A DNA stretch of 63,053 nucleotides from contig NZ_JAHLYT010000015.1 in NCBI RefSeq assembly GCF_025128095.1, positions 1 through 63,053 on the forward strand, written 5' to 3'. Under the pieces are notes generated by a model. That model was not told the origin of the DNA. It worked only from the letters and a program-made list of their open reading frames with translations, and ran no database searches. Positions 35,498 to 44,959 of this stretch are shown here, one piece after another. The position numbers and the translations under genes were made by a program. Within the stretch, counting starts at the first letter, position 1. The number at the start of each line of letters is the position of its first letter. Source of the stretch: Synechococcus sp. CS-1328. Lineage in GTDB: Bacteria > Cyanobacteriota > Cyanobacteriia > PCC-6307 > Cyanobiaceae.

Positions 35498-36037
35498 TCA
35501 GCCCCCCATCTCCTCAACACCTGCCCGCTGCTGCAGCTGCTCGATCCCGACCACCAGCGCCACCCCGACCGCCATCGCCACCAGCCCCTGCCAGCCCCAG
35601 TGGGCGTGACGGGCGATCAGCACGATCGCGCCGATGATCAGGCCGAAGAAGAAGGCGAACAGCAGCACCGGCTGGAACTCGTACAGCCAGGTGATCGGCC
35701 GCACCAGCAGCAGCACCGAGGCCGCAAGACCTGCCAGGAGGGGCACCAGAAAGCTCAGGTGCACCCGCGCCGCCGCGGCGCTCCAGTCGCCTCGGCGCAG
35801 CAGGGCCAGCAGGCCCAGATCGAAGCCGGCGATGGCCTCGAGCAACTGGCCGTAGATGCCGAGGATGAAGGCCATGCTGGCGCCGGACACGCCCGGGACC
35901 ACATCGGCGGCGCCCATGGCCACGCCGCAGGCCACCACGTAGGGCAACGAGGGTTGCGGTGACGCGGCAGGGGCATCAGGCCGGGGCGTGGCCGGCGGTT
36001 CGGGGGACTCGGAAGGGGCAGGAGGAGACGCTTGCAT
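35498..36037 (-). CDS. DUF368 membrane protein, N-terminal half only
   Basis: A 179-residue product. After a Pro-rich tail, VACGVAMGAADVVPGVSGAS plus MAFILGIYGQLLEAIAGFDL is the signature first half of DUF368 (polyprenyl-phosphate flippase-like PopT family). The second repeat with a similar PGxSGS segment, expected after about residue 180, is missing. The NSS gene follows after 3 nt. This is a truncated or naturally half-length member. ATG at 36037 is used; an earlier ATG at 36094 is possible. Confidence 0.75.
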   Translation of the reverse strand: MQASPPAPSESPEPPATPRPDAPAASPQPSLPYVVACGVAMGAADVVPGVSGASMAFILGIYGQLLEAIAGFDLGLLALLRRGDWSAAAARVHLSFLVPLLAGLAASVLLLVRPITWLYEFQPVLLFAFFFGLIIGAIVLIARHAHWGWQGLVAMAVGVALVVGIEQLQQRAGVEEMGG

Positions 36038-36165
36038 CGCGGGAACAACGGGGCCGGCGGGCCGCAGGTGGGCGCATCTTGCCGTGGCCGGCAACGGTTC
36101 GACACCGAAGAAGGGCAGGCCTGTCCCAACGGCTCACACTGCGAATTGACCCTGACGACCCGACC

Positions 36166-36603
36166 ATGAAGGCTGGACGAATCACCGTGTTGTTCTTGAG
36201 TGCCGTGCTCGGCCTGGGCTTCGCCTCCTGGAGCACCGGCACAGCCCTGGCCCGCAACGGGGCCGACGATGGCCCCGGCCACGACCAGCTGGACGACCGA
36301 GGCGGCAGCCGGCCGGAGGCCATCAGCGACGATCCCATCAGCGATGACTCCCAGTCCAGCAGTGATGACTCTCAGGTCGGCACCCCGGCTGCCGGGGCTG
36401 CCTCCAACGACGACGGCGGCAGCAAGCGCAACAAGGGCAAAGACGACAAAGGCAAGGACAGCAGCAAAAGCAACAAAGACAGGAGCAACAAGGGCAAGAA
36501 CGACAAGGGCAAGGACCGAAGCCGCGACAAGTCTCAGGACAGGGAGCAGCAGAACGATCCGCAGAAGCAAGACCGACAGGAGAAGCGGGACAGCCGCCGC
36601 TGA
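36166..36603 (+). CDS. Exported low-complexity Lys/Asp/Ser-rich protein
   Basis: A 145-residue protein with signal peptide (ITVLFLSAVLGLGFASW, cut near ALA). The mature part begins acidic (SDDPISDDSQSSSDD) and becomes basic (KRNKGKDDKGKDSSKSNKD) with short KGKDxxK repeats, probably disordered. No family recognised. It precedes dxr by 85 nt on the same strand. Confidence 0.6.
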   Translation: MKAGRITVLFLSAVLGLGFASWSTGTALARNGADDGPGHDQLDDRGGSRPEAISDDPISDDSQSSSDDSQVGTPAAGAASNDDGGSKRNKGKDDKGKDSSKSNKDRSNKGKNDKGKDRSRDKSQDREQQNDPQKQDRQEKRDSRR

Positions 36604-36687
36604 TGCCCCAGCTGACACCACAGCCTCCGCTGACCCCACAGCCGCCCTCCCAATGGGAGACTGGCCGCGCTCCACGCCGATCCGCCT

Positions 36688-37938
36688 GTGAAAGCCCTCA
36701 GCGTGCTGGGATCCACGGGTTCGATCGGCACCCAGACCCTCGAGATCGTTGAGGAGTTTCCGGATCGCTTCCGAGTTGTGGCCCTCACCGCCGGCCGCAA
36801 CCTCGACCTGCTGATCGATCAGATCCAGCGTCACGCCCCGGAGGTGGTGGCCCTGGCCGATGGGGAGCTGGTGGCGGTGCTGCGCGAGCGGCTGCAGGCC
36901 CTCGAGCCCGGTGCCAGACCTGCCCGGTTGCCGGAGCTGCTGGGCGGCCCGGATGGGCTCTGCGCCGCCGCCGCCTGGCCCAGCGCCGATCTGGTGGTGA
37001 CCGGCATCGTCGGTTGCGCCGGCCTGCTGCCCACCCTGGCGGCGGTGCGGGCCGGTAAAGACCTGGCCCTGGCCAACAAGGAAACCCTGATTGCCGCCGG
37101 GCCTGTGGTGCTGCCCGAGCTGGCCAGGAGTGGCTCGCGGCTGCTTCCGGCCGATTCCGAGCACTCGGCCATCTTCCAGTGCCTGCAGGGCACCCCCTGG
37201 GCCGACACTGCCCGGCTCAGCACGGGCGTGCCCACCCCCGGTCTGCGCCGCATCCAGCTCACCGCCAGCGGCGGCGCCTTCCGCGACTGGGACGCCGCCG
37301 ATCTGGCCAGGGCCACTGTGGCCGATGCCACCAGCCACCCCAACTGGAGCATGGGGCGCAAGATCACGGTGGATTCGGCCTCGCTGATGAACAAGGGTCT
37401 CGAGGTGATCGAAGCCCACTACCTGTTTGGGCTGGATTACGACCAGATCGAGATCGTGATCCACCCGCAGTCGATCATCCATTCGATGGTGGAGCTGGCC
37501 GATTCCTCGGTGCTGGCCCAGCTGGGCTGGCCCGATATGAAGCTGCCGATCCTCTACTGCCTCAGCTGGCCGGAGCGGCTCGAGACCCCCTGGCGCCGGC
37601 TTGATCTCACTGCGGTGGGCCAGCTAACGTTCCGCGCCCCCGATCCGGCCAAATACCCCTGCATGGAGCTGGCCTACGCGGCCGGCCGCGCCGGCGGCAC
37701 CATGCCGGCGGTGCTGAACGCCGCCAACGAGCAGGCCGTGGCCCTCTTCCTCGACGAGCAGATCCACTTCCTCGAGATTCCGCAGCTGATCGACGTGGTG
37801 TGTGATCGCCACCGGGCCGACCTCAGGGCCGATCCCTCCCTGGACGACGTGCTGGCGGTGGACGCCTGGTCGCGCGAGGCGGTGCGTGAGGCTGCAGCCC
37901 GGCGGAACGCCAAGGCCCCGGCGGCAATGCCGGCTTGA
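36688..37938 (+). CDS. dxr: 1-deoxy-D-xylulose 5-phosphate reductoisomerase
   Basis: A 416-residue enzyme of the MEP pathway; it converts DXP to 2-C-methylerythritol 4-phosphate with NADPH, feeding carotenoid, phytol and quinone synthesis. Visible: [20 protein letters not shown] (NADPH site), [26 protein letters not shown] (metal ligands Asp/Glu), [10 protein letters not shown] (mobile loop start) and [23 protein letters not shown] at 36688 is the natural start. Length is normal. It may be cotranscribed with the [2Fe-2S] gene downstream. Confidence 0.97.
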   Translation: MKALSVLGSTGSIGTQTLEIVEEFPDRFRVVALTAGRNLDLLIDQIQRHAPEVVALADGELVAVLRERLQALEPGARPARLPELLGGPDGLCAAAAWPSADLVVTGIVGCAGLLPTLAAVRAGKDLALANKETLIAAGPVVLPELARSGSRLLPADSEHSAIFQCLQGTPWADTARLSTGVPTPGLRRIQLTASGGAFRDWDAADLARATVADATSHPNWSMGRKITVDSASLMNKGLEVIEAHYLFGLDYDQIEIVIHPQSIIHSMVELADSSVLAQLGWPDMKLPILYCLSWPERLETPWRRLDLTAVGQLTFRAPDPAKYPCMELAYAAGRAGGTMPAVLNAANEQAVALFLDEQIHFLEIPQLIDVVCDRHRADLRADPSLDDVLAVDAWSREAVREAAARRNAKAPAAMPA

Positions 37939-37981
37939 TGGCTGCCCCGAAGCCCCACGCCCCGATGACGTCCACAACGCC

Positions 37982-38335
37982 ATGACCCCTCTGCCGCAGG
38001 TCGCCCACCACCTGCTGCTCTGCGCCACCCCCACCAAGGCGCTCTGCTGCGATCCGGCCGTGGGCGCAGCCAGCTGGGACACCCTCAAGCGCCTGGTGCG
38101 GGAGCTCGGCCTGGAATCGCCTGGGCGCCCCGAGGGGATCGTGCTGCGCACCAAGGCCGATTGCCTACGCATCTGCAGCGACGGGCCGATCCTGCTGCTC
38201 TGGCCGGAAGGGATCGTCTATGGCGGCGTGACGCCCGAGCGGATCGAGCGGATCCTGCACGAGCATGTGATCGGCGGGCGACCGATCGAGGCGTGGATCC
38301 TGCAACGGCAGCCGTTCAGCCCTGCGCTGCGCTGA
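37982..38335 (+). CDS. (2Fe-2S) thioredoxin-like ferredoxin
   Basis: A 117-residue protein: HHLLLCATPTKALCCDP gives the first Cys pair, KADCLRICSDGPILLLWPEG the second. This is the thioredoxin-like [2Fe-2S] ferredoxin family found in cyanobacteria; it probably carries electrons in the cytosol. It starts 43 nt after dxr and its end overlaps the convergent hydrolase gene by 20 nt. Confidence 0.88.
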   Translation: MTPLPQVAHHLLLCATPTKALCCDPAVGAASWDTLKRLVRELGLESPGRPEGIVLRTKADCLRICSDGPILLLWPEGIVYGGVTPERIERILHEHVIGGRPIEAWILQRQPFSPALR

Positions 38336-39455
38336 AGTCGAGCAGCCAGCGGGCCGTGAGCCAGTCGCCCCAGCAGCCGGGTGGGCGGCGGTGATCCTCG
38401 CTGCCATGGAACCCGTTGTGGCCGCCGCCTGAGGTGAGCGTCACCTCGATCCCAGCAGAAGCCCGCCTGGCAAGCCGGCGGGTGGCCTCCACCGGCACCC
38501 AGGGATCATCCACCGCGTGCAGCAGCCGCGTCGGCGGCAGTGCTTCCCCCGCCAGCAGGCGCGGCAGGGGGCTGGCTGCGGCGTAGTAGTGCTCCACCGA
38601 GCCATAGCCCCAGCGGGGCGCCGTGATCGCCGCATCGAAGGCGCGGATCGTGCGGCACCGCTCTGCACCCTCAAGAGCCTGGCGCTCCTGGGGCGTCACC
38701 CCGAAGGGATCCTCGACGGTCTGGCGGCAGAGACGCTCCAGCAGCCAGCGTTGATAGAGACGGTTCCGGGGCCGCTCGATCTGGCGGGAGCAGGCATCCA
38801 GATCCAACGGGCTGCTGATGCAGACCAGTCCATCCAGCACAGGTTCACTGCCAGCGCCAGAGGCCTGGCCCGCGCCATCGAGGCAGGCATTGAGCAGCAT
38901 CGTGCCGCCCAGGGAAATCCCCGCCCCCAGCAGGGGCAGCGGCCGGCCGGCCAGGGGCCCGGTCTGGGTGGCCTGTCCCAGCTCCTCGGCCAGGCGGCGC
39001 GCCTGGGCGATCACCGGCAGCAGGTCACTGCTGCAGCGGCCCGCGTACGTGCCGCCGGCCAGGCGGCGGCCGGCACCGGCACCGCGCAAGTTGAGCCGCA
39101 ACACCGCAAAACCGGCCGCCTGCAGGGTCAGCCCCATCCGCCGCAGGCCCTCGCGATCGCTTGATCCACCCAGGCCATGCAGCACCAGCACCAGGCCACG
39201 GGCGTCTGCCTTGGTTGGGGCCCCATCGAGCAGCGCCAGCAGGCGGTCGCCGGAGCCGGATCTGGCGCGATCAGGAGACGGGGAAGACGATCGGCAGGGC
39301 AGCGCTCCCACCGGCCACTCAAGCGGCAATCCCCGATCCAGCGGCAGTTTCGGCGTGTGAAGCGTGTCCCGCAGCGTCTGCAGATCGCCGCCAATCCAGG
39401 GGAAGCGCTGGCGGAAGGGCGGCTGCGACAGATCGGCGGGCGAAGCGGAAGCCAC
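38316..39455 (-). CDS. YheT-family alpha/beta hydrolase
   Basis: A 379-residue protein. The N-terminal RFPWIGGDLQTLRDTL and GLVLVLHGLGGSSDREGLRR (oxyanion HG-G), LNLRGAGAGRRLAGGTYAG, then LLGAGISLGGTMLLNACLD (nucleophile GxSxG as GISLGG), HAVDDPWVPVEATRR (acid) and TSGGGHNGFHG (His) are those of the YheT/ABHD1-3 esterases. Physiological substrate unknown, likely lipid esters. No signal peptide. Confidence 0.92.
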   Translation of the reverse strand: MASASPADLSQPPFRQRFPWIGGDLQTLRDTLHTPKLPLDRGLPLEWPVGALPCRSSSPSPDRARSGSGDRLLALLDGAPTKADARGLVLVLHGLGGSSDREGLRRMGLTLQAAGFAVLRLNLRGAGAGRRLAGGTYAGRCSSDLLPVIAQARRLAEELGQATQTGPLAGRPLPLLGAGISLGGTMLLNACLDGAGQASGAGSEPVLDGLVCISSPLDLDACSRQIERPRNRLYQRWLLERLCRQTVEDPFGVTPQERQALEGAERCRTIRAFDAAITAPRWGYGSVEHYYAAASPLPRLLAGEALPPTRLLHAVDDPWVPVEATRRLARRASAGIEVTLTSGGGHNGFHGSEDHRRPPGCWGDWLTARWLLDFSAAQG

Positions 39456-39568
39456 GCATCATTGCGAGGGACACCTGCCGATCATGGAGGCCTGCGCTGG
39501 CGAGGCACCCCCTTCCCGGTCTCTGAAGGTCGAGATCCAGCGCGATGGTTCCGTGCTGGATGTCGACG

Positions 39569-41065
39569 TCAAAGGGATACCGTTTCCTTGACCTTGCCGA
39601 CCCCCAACGCCCGCAGTTCGGTGAGCAGGCCATTGAGCACGGCCTTGGCATCGCCGAACACCATGGCCGTCTGGGGCAGCTCGAACAGGGCGTTGGCGAT
39701 GCCGGCGTAGCCGGCGCCGAGGCTGCGCTTGACCACGAACACCTGGCGGGCCTGATCCACCTCCAGCACGGGCATGCCGTAGAGGGGGCTGCTGGGATCG
39801 GTCTTGGCCTGGGGGTTCACCACGTCGTTGGCGCCGAGCACGATCACCACATCAGTGGCGGGGAACTCGGGATTGATCAGATCCATCTCCACCATCTGCT
39901 CGTAGGGCACATCCGCCTCCGCCAGCAGCACATTCATGTGGCCCGGCATGCGGCCCGCCACCGGGTGGATGGCGTAGCTCACCGAGACACCATGGGCCTC
40001 CAGCAGCTTGGACAGCTCCCGCAGGGCGTGCTGGGCCTGGGCCACGGCCAGGCCGTAACCCGGCACGAACACGACGCGCTCGGCGTTCTCGAGGGCCATG
40101 GCGCATTCTTCAGGGCTGCAGCTGACGATGCGGCTGTAGCTGGTGGCGTCTCCACCACCGCCACCACCAGCCGGCGCTGCGGCACCCAGGGCACCGCCGA
40201 ACAACACCGAAACCAGCGATCGGTTCATCGCCGTGCACATGACCTGGGTGAGGATCAGGCCAGCGGCGCCCACCATGGCGCCGGCCACGATCAGCAGCTG
40301 GCTGCCCACCACGAAACCGGCGGCAGCGGCGGCCACGCCGGAATAGGAGTTGAGCAGGGAGATCACCACCGGCATGTCGGCACCGCCGATCGGCAGCGTC
40401 ACACCGATGCCCAGCAGGCTGGAGGCCAGCACGAGCAGTAGCAACGGCCAGCCGCCGGGATCGGAGCTCAGGGCCAGGGCGCCCACCAGGCAGACCAGGG
40501 CCAGGCCGATGTTCACGCCATGGCGCAGGTTGCTCTGGGTCCAGGCGGGGGTATCGAGCCAGCCCCGCAGTTTGGCCATCGCCACCAGGGAGCCACTGAA
40601 GGTGATCGCTCCCACCAGCAGCGACACCACGATCGAAGCAGCCGCCACCCAGCCCCCGTCGTCGAGCCCCTCATACCGGGACACTCCGAAGGCCACCAGC
40701 AGCGAAGCCATGCCGCCGCAGCCGTTGAACAGAGCCACGGTTTCGGGCATGGCCGTCATCGGCACCCGTTGGGCCATCACCAGTCCCAGCAGGCCACCGG
40801 CCGCACTGCCGGCGGCGATCCACAACCAGGCGGTGGCATCAGGCTGTAGCTGGATCAGCAGACCCAGCACGGCCAGTCCCAGGGCCAGAGCCGCCAGACC
40901 ATTGGCAAAACGGGCCGAGCGCACCTTGGCCAGCCCCTTGATGCCCAGGGCCAGCAGCAAGACCGACACCAGGTCAATGGCGTCGCCCACGACCTGCGGC
41001 GGCAGTTGCCGCAGGGATTCCAGGCTGGAGGAGAGCAGCGAGGCAAGCGAATGAAGTGTGGCCAT
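39569..41065 (-). CDS. pntB: NAD(P) transhydrogenase subunit beta
   Basis: A 498-residue membrane subunit with about nine helices in the first 280 residues (GLAKVRSARFANGLAALALG, VTLPIGGADMPVVISLLNSY). The C-terminal NADP domain has VVFVPGYGLAVAQAQHALRE and ATDVVIVLGANDVVNPQAKT, then PVLEVDQARQVFVVKRSLGA with GYAG. With the alpha subunits it links hydride transfer from NADH to NADP with proton flow in a cytoplasmic or thylakoid membrane. It overlaps the pntAB gene by one base. Confidence 0.97.
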   Translation of the reverse strand: MATLHSLASLLSSSLESLRQLPPQVVGDAIDLVSVLLLALGIKGLAKVRSARFANGLAALALGLAVLGLLIQLQPDATAWLWIAAGSAAGGLLGLVMAQRVPMTAMPETVALFNGCGGMASLLVAFGVSRYEGLDDGGWVAAASIVVSLLVGAITFSGSLVAMAKLRGWLDTPAWTQSNLRHGVNIGLALVCLVGALALSSDPGGWPLLLLVLASSLLGIGVTLPIGGADMPVVISLLNSYSGVAAAAAGFVVGSQLLIVAGAMVGAAGLILTQVMCTAMNRSLVSVLFGGALGAAAPAGGGGGGDATSYSRIVSCSPEECAMALENAERVVFVPGYGLAVAQAQHALRELSKLLEAHGVSVSYAIHPVAGRMPGHMNVLLAEADVPYEQMVEMDLINPEFPATDVVIVLGANDVVNPQAKTDPSSPLYGMPVLEVDQARQVFVVKRSLGAGYAGIANALFELPQTAMVFGDAKAVLNGLLTELRALGVGKVKETVSL

Positions 41066-41355
41066 CAGCGGTCTCCCCGGCGGCGGAACATGGCGAGCAT
41101 GCGATCGGTGACCAGAAAGCCACCGATCACGTTGAACAGGGCGAAACCGAGCGAGAGCGAGCCCAGCAGCAGCAGGGCCGGCTGATCACCGGCGCGGACG
41201 ATCAGGGTGAGGGAGGCCAGCACCGTGATGCCGCTGATGGCGTTGGCGCCGCTCATCAGGGGGGTGTGCAGCGTCGGCGGCACCTTGCCGATCAGCTCCA
41301 GTCCCAGCAGGCTGCCGAGCAGCAGCACCCAGAGGGCGTTGGTGATGTCGATCAT
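41065..41355 (-). CDS. pntAB: NAD(P) transhydrogenase subunit alpha, membrane part
   Basis: A 96-residue protein with three helices: LWVLLLGSLLGLELIGKVPP, LMSGANAISGITVLASLTLI, and LLLLGSLSLGFALFNVIGGF. This is the C-terminal membrane segment of PntA, encoded separately as in most cyanobacteria. HTPLMSGANAISG contains the conserved proton-path His/Asn region. It overlaps both neighbours in the operon. Confidence 0.95.
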   Translation of the reverse strand: MIDITNALWVLLLGSLLGLELIGKVPPTLHTPLMSGANAISGITVLASLTLIVRAGDQPALLLLGSLSLGFALFNVIGGFLVTDRMLAMFRRRGDR

Positions 41356-42683
41356 CGGGAGGCTCCCACGGTGGATTCCAAGGCGTCAGGGTGGGGGGCG
41401 GCAGGTTCGGCGGTGCTGGATTCAGCGGTGATCGATCCAGCAGTGCTGGAATCAGTCGTGCCGGCTCGCGCACTGGCGACTTCGGCTTTGGTCGCCGTGC
41501 CGCTGCTCAACACCTCGGGATGCAGGCAATCTCCCCGGCTGATGAACAGGCAGCCGGACAGGATCGGATCCTGTGGATCGAGCTGCTGGCGGCGTTGCTC
41601 TGCGGCCTCCCCAGGGGAGGCGGGCTCGGCCAGATACTCGATCAGCGCCAGCAGGTTGCGGGCGTAGAGGGCGCTGGCGTGGTTGGCCACGCTGCTGGGC
41701 AGGGCATCGGCACCGATCAGCAGCACGCCGTTGCGGTTCACCGTTTCACCGGCAACGGTGGCGGCGCAGTTGCCCCCCTGGGCCACCGCCAGATCCACCA
41801 CCACAGAACCGGGGCGCATGCCATCCAGCATGGTTTCGCTGATCAGCCGGGGCGCCGGACGGCCAGGCACCTGGGCCGTGCAGATCACCAGATCTGAGAC
41901 GGCCAGCTGCTCGGCCAGCTGCTGGCGCTGGGCTTCGAGAAACGCTTCGCTGGCCGCCTGGGCATAGCCACCGGCTTCGGCGGGACGCTCCTGCTGGGCC
42001 GGAGGCTCAAGGAAACGTCCGCCCAGGGATTCCACTTGTTCTTTGGCGGCGGGCCGCACATCGCTCACGGTCACCACGGCACCAAGACGGCGGGCTGTGG
42101 CCAGGGCCTGCAGGCCCGCCACGCCGGCGCCAAGGATCAGGGCACGGGCGGGCTGAATCGTGCCGGCGGCCGTCATCAGCATCGGCATGTAGCGATCCAG
42201 CTGGCTTGCCGCCAGAAGCACCGCCTTGTAGCCGGCGATGTTCGCCTGGGAGGAGAGCACGTCCATCGACTGGGCGCGGCTGATGCGGGGCAGCAGTTCG
42301 AGGGCGATGGCCGAGGCCCCCCGCTCTGCCAGCAACGCCACCAAGGCATCTGCGCCGTAGGGAGCCAGCAGGCCGATCAACAGGGCCTCGGGCTGCAGGC
42401 GAGCCAAGGACTCAAGCGGCGGCGGCTGCACGCACAGCACGATCTCCGCTGCCTCCCAGGGAAGGGCCTCCGGCGTGCAGAGCTCGGCGCCGGCCTCCTG
42501 GTAGGCCGCATCGCCATAGCCAGAGGCTTCTCCAGCCCCGGCCTCCACGCTCACGGCCAGTCCCAGTCCACAAAGCCGGCGGACGGTTTCCGGCGTTGCC
42601 GCCACCCGACACTCACCGGCCTGCCGCTCACGCGGCACCAACAACCTCGTCAATGGAGCCTCAGCAAAGGCCTGCCTACCCAT
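41352..42683 (-). CDS. pntAA: NAD(P) transhydrogenase subunit alpha, NAD-binding part
   Basis: A 443-residue soluble subunit: VPRERQAGECRVAATPETVR, VSVEAGAGEASGYGDAAYQE, LPRISRAQSMDVLSSQANIA and ALILGAGVAGLQALATARRL (NAD site), then AVAQGGNCAATVAGE. It ends with a Ser/Thr/Ala tail of about 45 residues encoded partly by 15-nt tandem repeats (41410-41469), beyond the usual end of the domain. Start at 42683 gives the standard N-terminus. First gene of the pntAA-pntAB-pntB operon. Confidence 0.95.
   Translation of the reverse strand: MGRQAFAEAPLTRLLVPRERQAGECRVAATPETVRRLCGLGLAVSVEAGAGEASGYGDAAYQEAGAELCTPEALPWEAAEIVLCVQPPPLESLARLQPEALLIGLLAPYGADALVALLAERGASAIALELLPRISRAQSMDVLSSQANIAGYKAVLLAASQLDRYMPMLMTAAGTIQPARALILGAGVAGLQALATARRLGAVVTVSDVRPAAKEQVESLGGRFLEPPAQQERPAEAGGYAQAASEAFLEAQRQQLAEQLAVSDLVICTAQVPGRPAPRLISETMLDGMRPGSVVVDLAVAQGGNCAATVAGETVNRNGVLLIGADALPSSVANHASALYARNLLALIEYLAEPASPGEAAEQRRQQLDPQDPILSGCLFISRGDCLHPEVLSSGTATKAEVASARAGTTDSSTAGSITAESSTAEPAAPHPDALESTVGASR
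41410..41469. repeat. 15-bp tandem repeats inside the 3' end of pntAA
   Basis: Four 15-nt units: GCGGTGCTGGATTCA, GCGGTGATCGATCCA, GCAGTGCTGGAATCA and a weaker fourth. Read on the coding strand they add five-residue Ser/Thr/Ala blocks to the tail of PntAA without changing frame. Confidence 0.75.
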
Positions 42684-42788
42684 TAAGGAGAACCAGGTGC
42701 GGCGATGGCAGCCCGCTGTGTGGAGTCGCCCACCAACGGGGTCCTCAGTGGATCCATCCACTACAGCCGCAGTCAGTGAGGAGGGGGA

Positions 42789-42840
42789 GTGACGACAGGC
42801 CGTGATGACAGGCAGTCTTGACAGGCAGTCTTGACAGGCC
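42789..42840. repeat. 13-bp tandem repeats upstream of pntAA
   Basis: Four units in a row: GTGACGACAGGCC, GTGATGACAGGCA, GTCTTGACAGGCA, GTCTTGACAGGCC. They lie about 105-157 nt upstream of the pntAA start, within the likely promoter region. The rest of the gap to 42915 holds no gene. Confidence 0.85.
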
Positions 42841-42914
42841 GTGGACCATGCCCCCTTGCCTGTCCAGCCTCGTCGCAAATCCGTCTCACAACGAGCACAG
42901 ACATGGCTCGGGGC

Positions 42915-43085
42915 TCAGAACAGGGGCAGCAGCTCCTGTTCCAGGCAGAGCGCCTGGCAAGGCCAGCCCTGGCGCCGCAGCATGCGGGCCCGCAGGATCA
43001 TCGGATCGATGTCGCACTCGAGCCGCCAGCAGCGCTCCAGCACGGCCTGCTCCTCGGTGGGGAAGAAAGGCGAAGGTTCGGGCAT
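42915..43085 (-). CDS. Small helical protein of unknown function
   Basis: A 56-residue product (MPEPSPFFPTEEQAVLERCW, LECDIDPMILRARMLRRQGW). Helical, with three Cys and no motif. The ATG at 43085 begins a compact frame with codon use like its neighbours; the longer frame to 43358 is unlikely. Probably real, since such short proteins are common beside cyanobacterial housekeeping genes. Confidence 0.55.
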   Translation of the reverse strand: MPEPSPFFPTEEQAVLERCWRLECDIDPMILRARMLRRQGWPCQALCLEQELLPLF

Positions 43086-43395
43086 GACGCCAGGGCAGAA
43101 CGGAAACGAGCGGCTCGCGCCCAAAGGAAAGAGCAGGCCTGGTTGCTGAGAACGGTTGCTGAGAGAATCGAAGCGAGAAAACCGAGGAGAAAGAACCGAA
43201 TCAGCCGCTGGGGAAGGGGCTGCAGTTCCTCTGGCGATTCGGTTGAGGAGTCGGTTGACCCGGTTGGTCAAGTCACTGCCGAAAAACGGCCTGATGCAGA
43301 TCAGAGCCCCTTTTGGCCGGAACATAGGCAGAACTGACAAGAAACCTATAGGAAACATTGCTCAAGATCCAGCGCGACGGCAGCAGAATCGGCCG
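43086..43395. other. Upstream region of the helicase gene
   Basis: About 310 nt without a supported gene. The helicase frame is open upstream to 43156 but those codons give a Lys/Arg-rich stretch unlike a helicase start. No repeats or hairpins noted. Confidence 0.5.
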
Positions 43396-44850
43396 ATGAA
43401 CTCGCCGTCGTTCGATCTGGGGCCGCAGCCGGGCAGCCTGGCCTGCTTTGCGGTGCAACCCCGCCAGTGGCAGGTGCTGTTGCTGCAGCTGCTGCGTCGC
43501 CGCCTGCTGCAGCCTCACCCCAATGGCCACGATGTGCTGGTCAACGCTGGTCCCGGCGCCGGCAAGACGCTTGGAGCCCTGCTCGGATTTCAGCGACTGC
43601 ACCGGGACGGCCAGCTCAGCCGCTTTGTGGTGTTCTGCCATCGCAGCTCGATTGCCGGCCAGTGGCAGGCTTCCTCGGCCCGCCTGGGGCTGCGGCTGGC
43701 CCTCTGGGATCCCGAGCAGCCGCAGCGGAGCGCCGACAGCCACGGTCTTCTGATCACCTATCAGACCGCGAGTCGCCATGGCGAACGGCTGGAGGCACTG
43801 CTGGCGGATCCTGGGCTGGGTTCCTGGATGGCGATCGCCGATGAGGTGCACCATCTCGGGCTCGATCCGGACGAGCCGGAGGCCAGTGCCTGGGGACAGG
43901 CCTTCACCCGGCTCACCGTCACAGCCAGCCTGCGGCTGGGGCTCACCGGCACCCCCTTCCGCGCCGACAACCTCGCCTTCTGTGCCGCCCGCCGGGTGCA
44001 GGCCAGCGAAGGCGACAGGACGGTGGAGCGGATCGTGCCCGACCTCAGCGTCGAACCGCGGGAGCTGATCGTGGCCGGTGATGTGCGCCCCCTGGAGTTC
44101 CGCTTCCAGGACGGTTGCGTCGATCACGGCCGCCGTCCCGACGATCCCGACGGCGAAACCTCACCTCTTTCGGCCGAAGAACGGGAGAGCTGGCGGGCCC
44201 GCAACCTGCGGCGTGCCATCCAACTGGGGGATCCCAGCAGCATTGCCCTGCAACTGCTGATCCGGGCCCAGCGCAAGCTGGAGGAGGTGCGGCAGGAGCA
44301 CCCGGATGCGGGCGGTCTGGTGATCGCCCGCGACATCGCCCATGCCCGCCGGATCACCGGGTTGCTGGAGGAGCAGGGCGACCGCGTGCAGCTGGTGCAC
44401 TCGCAGGATCCCGATGCCGCCGATCGCCTGCAGGCTTTTCAGCGCGGCGAGGGCCGCTGGCTGGTGAGCATCGATATGTGCGCTGAGGGTTTCGATGCGC
44501 CGCGGCTGCGGGTGGTGGCCTACCTCACCACGGTGGTGACCCGCAGCCGTTTCCTGCAGGGGATCACCCGGGCGGTGCGCATGGACAGCAGCCGCGCCGC
44601 GCTTGAGCCGGTGCCGCGCCAGTGCTCCTACGTGTTTGCGCCGGCCGATCCCCTGCTGATGCGCTACGCCCGCAGCTGGTCGCTGAGCGAGCCTTATCTG
44701 ATCCGCAGCCGCAGCAGCGAGCTGCCCCAGGCCACTGCCGGAGCGATCCCCTCAGCCAATCTGCCGATGCAGGCCCTGCGCGATCGGGCTGGGGAGGTGA
44801 TCCGGCTGAGCGGCCCCCAGCTTCCTGATTTTTTGCGCCGCAGTGCTTGA
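43396..44850 (+). CDS. DEAD/DEAH-box superfamily 2 helicase
   Basis: A 484-residue helicase core. VNAGPGAGKTLGALLGF is Walker A (GAGKT), AIADEVHHLG the DEVH Walker B, LTGTPFRADN motif III, VVARDIAHARRITGLL-like GLVIARDIAHARRITG motif IV, SIDMCAEGFDAPRLRV motif V and FLQGITRAVRMD motif VI. It resembles type III restriction/UvrB-type translocases without accessory domains. Its DNA or RNA target is unknown. It stands alone; no methyltransferase or nuclease partner adjoins it. Confidence 0.92.
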   Translation: MNSPSFDLGPQPGSLACFAVQPRQWQVLLLQLLRRRLLQPHPNGHDVLVNAGPGAGKTLGALLGFQRLHRDGQLSRFVVFCHRSSIAGQWQASSARLGLRLALWDPEQPQRSADSHGLLITYQTASRHGERLEALLADPGLGSWMAIADEVHHLGLDPDEPEASAWGQAFTRLTVTASLRLGLTGTPFRADNLAFCAARRVQASEGDRTVERIVPDLSVEPRELIVAGDVRPLEFRFQDGCVDHGRRPDDPDGETSPLSAEERESWRARNLRRAIQLGDPSSIALQLLIRAQRKLEEVRQEHPDAGGLVIARDIAHARRITGLLEEQGDRVQLVHSQDPDAADRLQAFQRGEGRWLVSIDMCAEGFDAPRLRVVAYLTTVVTRSRFLQGITRAVRMDSSRAALEPVPRQCSYVFAPADPLLMRYARSWSLSEPYLIRSRSSELPQATAGAIPSANLPMQALRDRAGEVIRLSGPQLPDFLRRSA

Positions 44851-44959
44851 CATGCAGATATGTGATACAGGTGGTATGGCTTGATTTACGACGTTGTGTC
44901 AACCGACACCACGAACCAGCCGATGGACGGGCAGCGTGTGCGCATCCGCCCATCAATCC

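Noticed and set aside
39484..39591. A 35-residue plus-strand frame overlapping the end of pntB
   Set aside because: Plausible composition (SLKVEIQRDGSVLDVDV) but no motif, and it overlaps the convergent pntB end.
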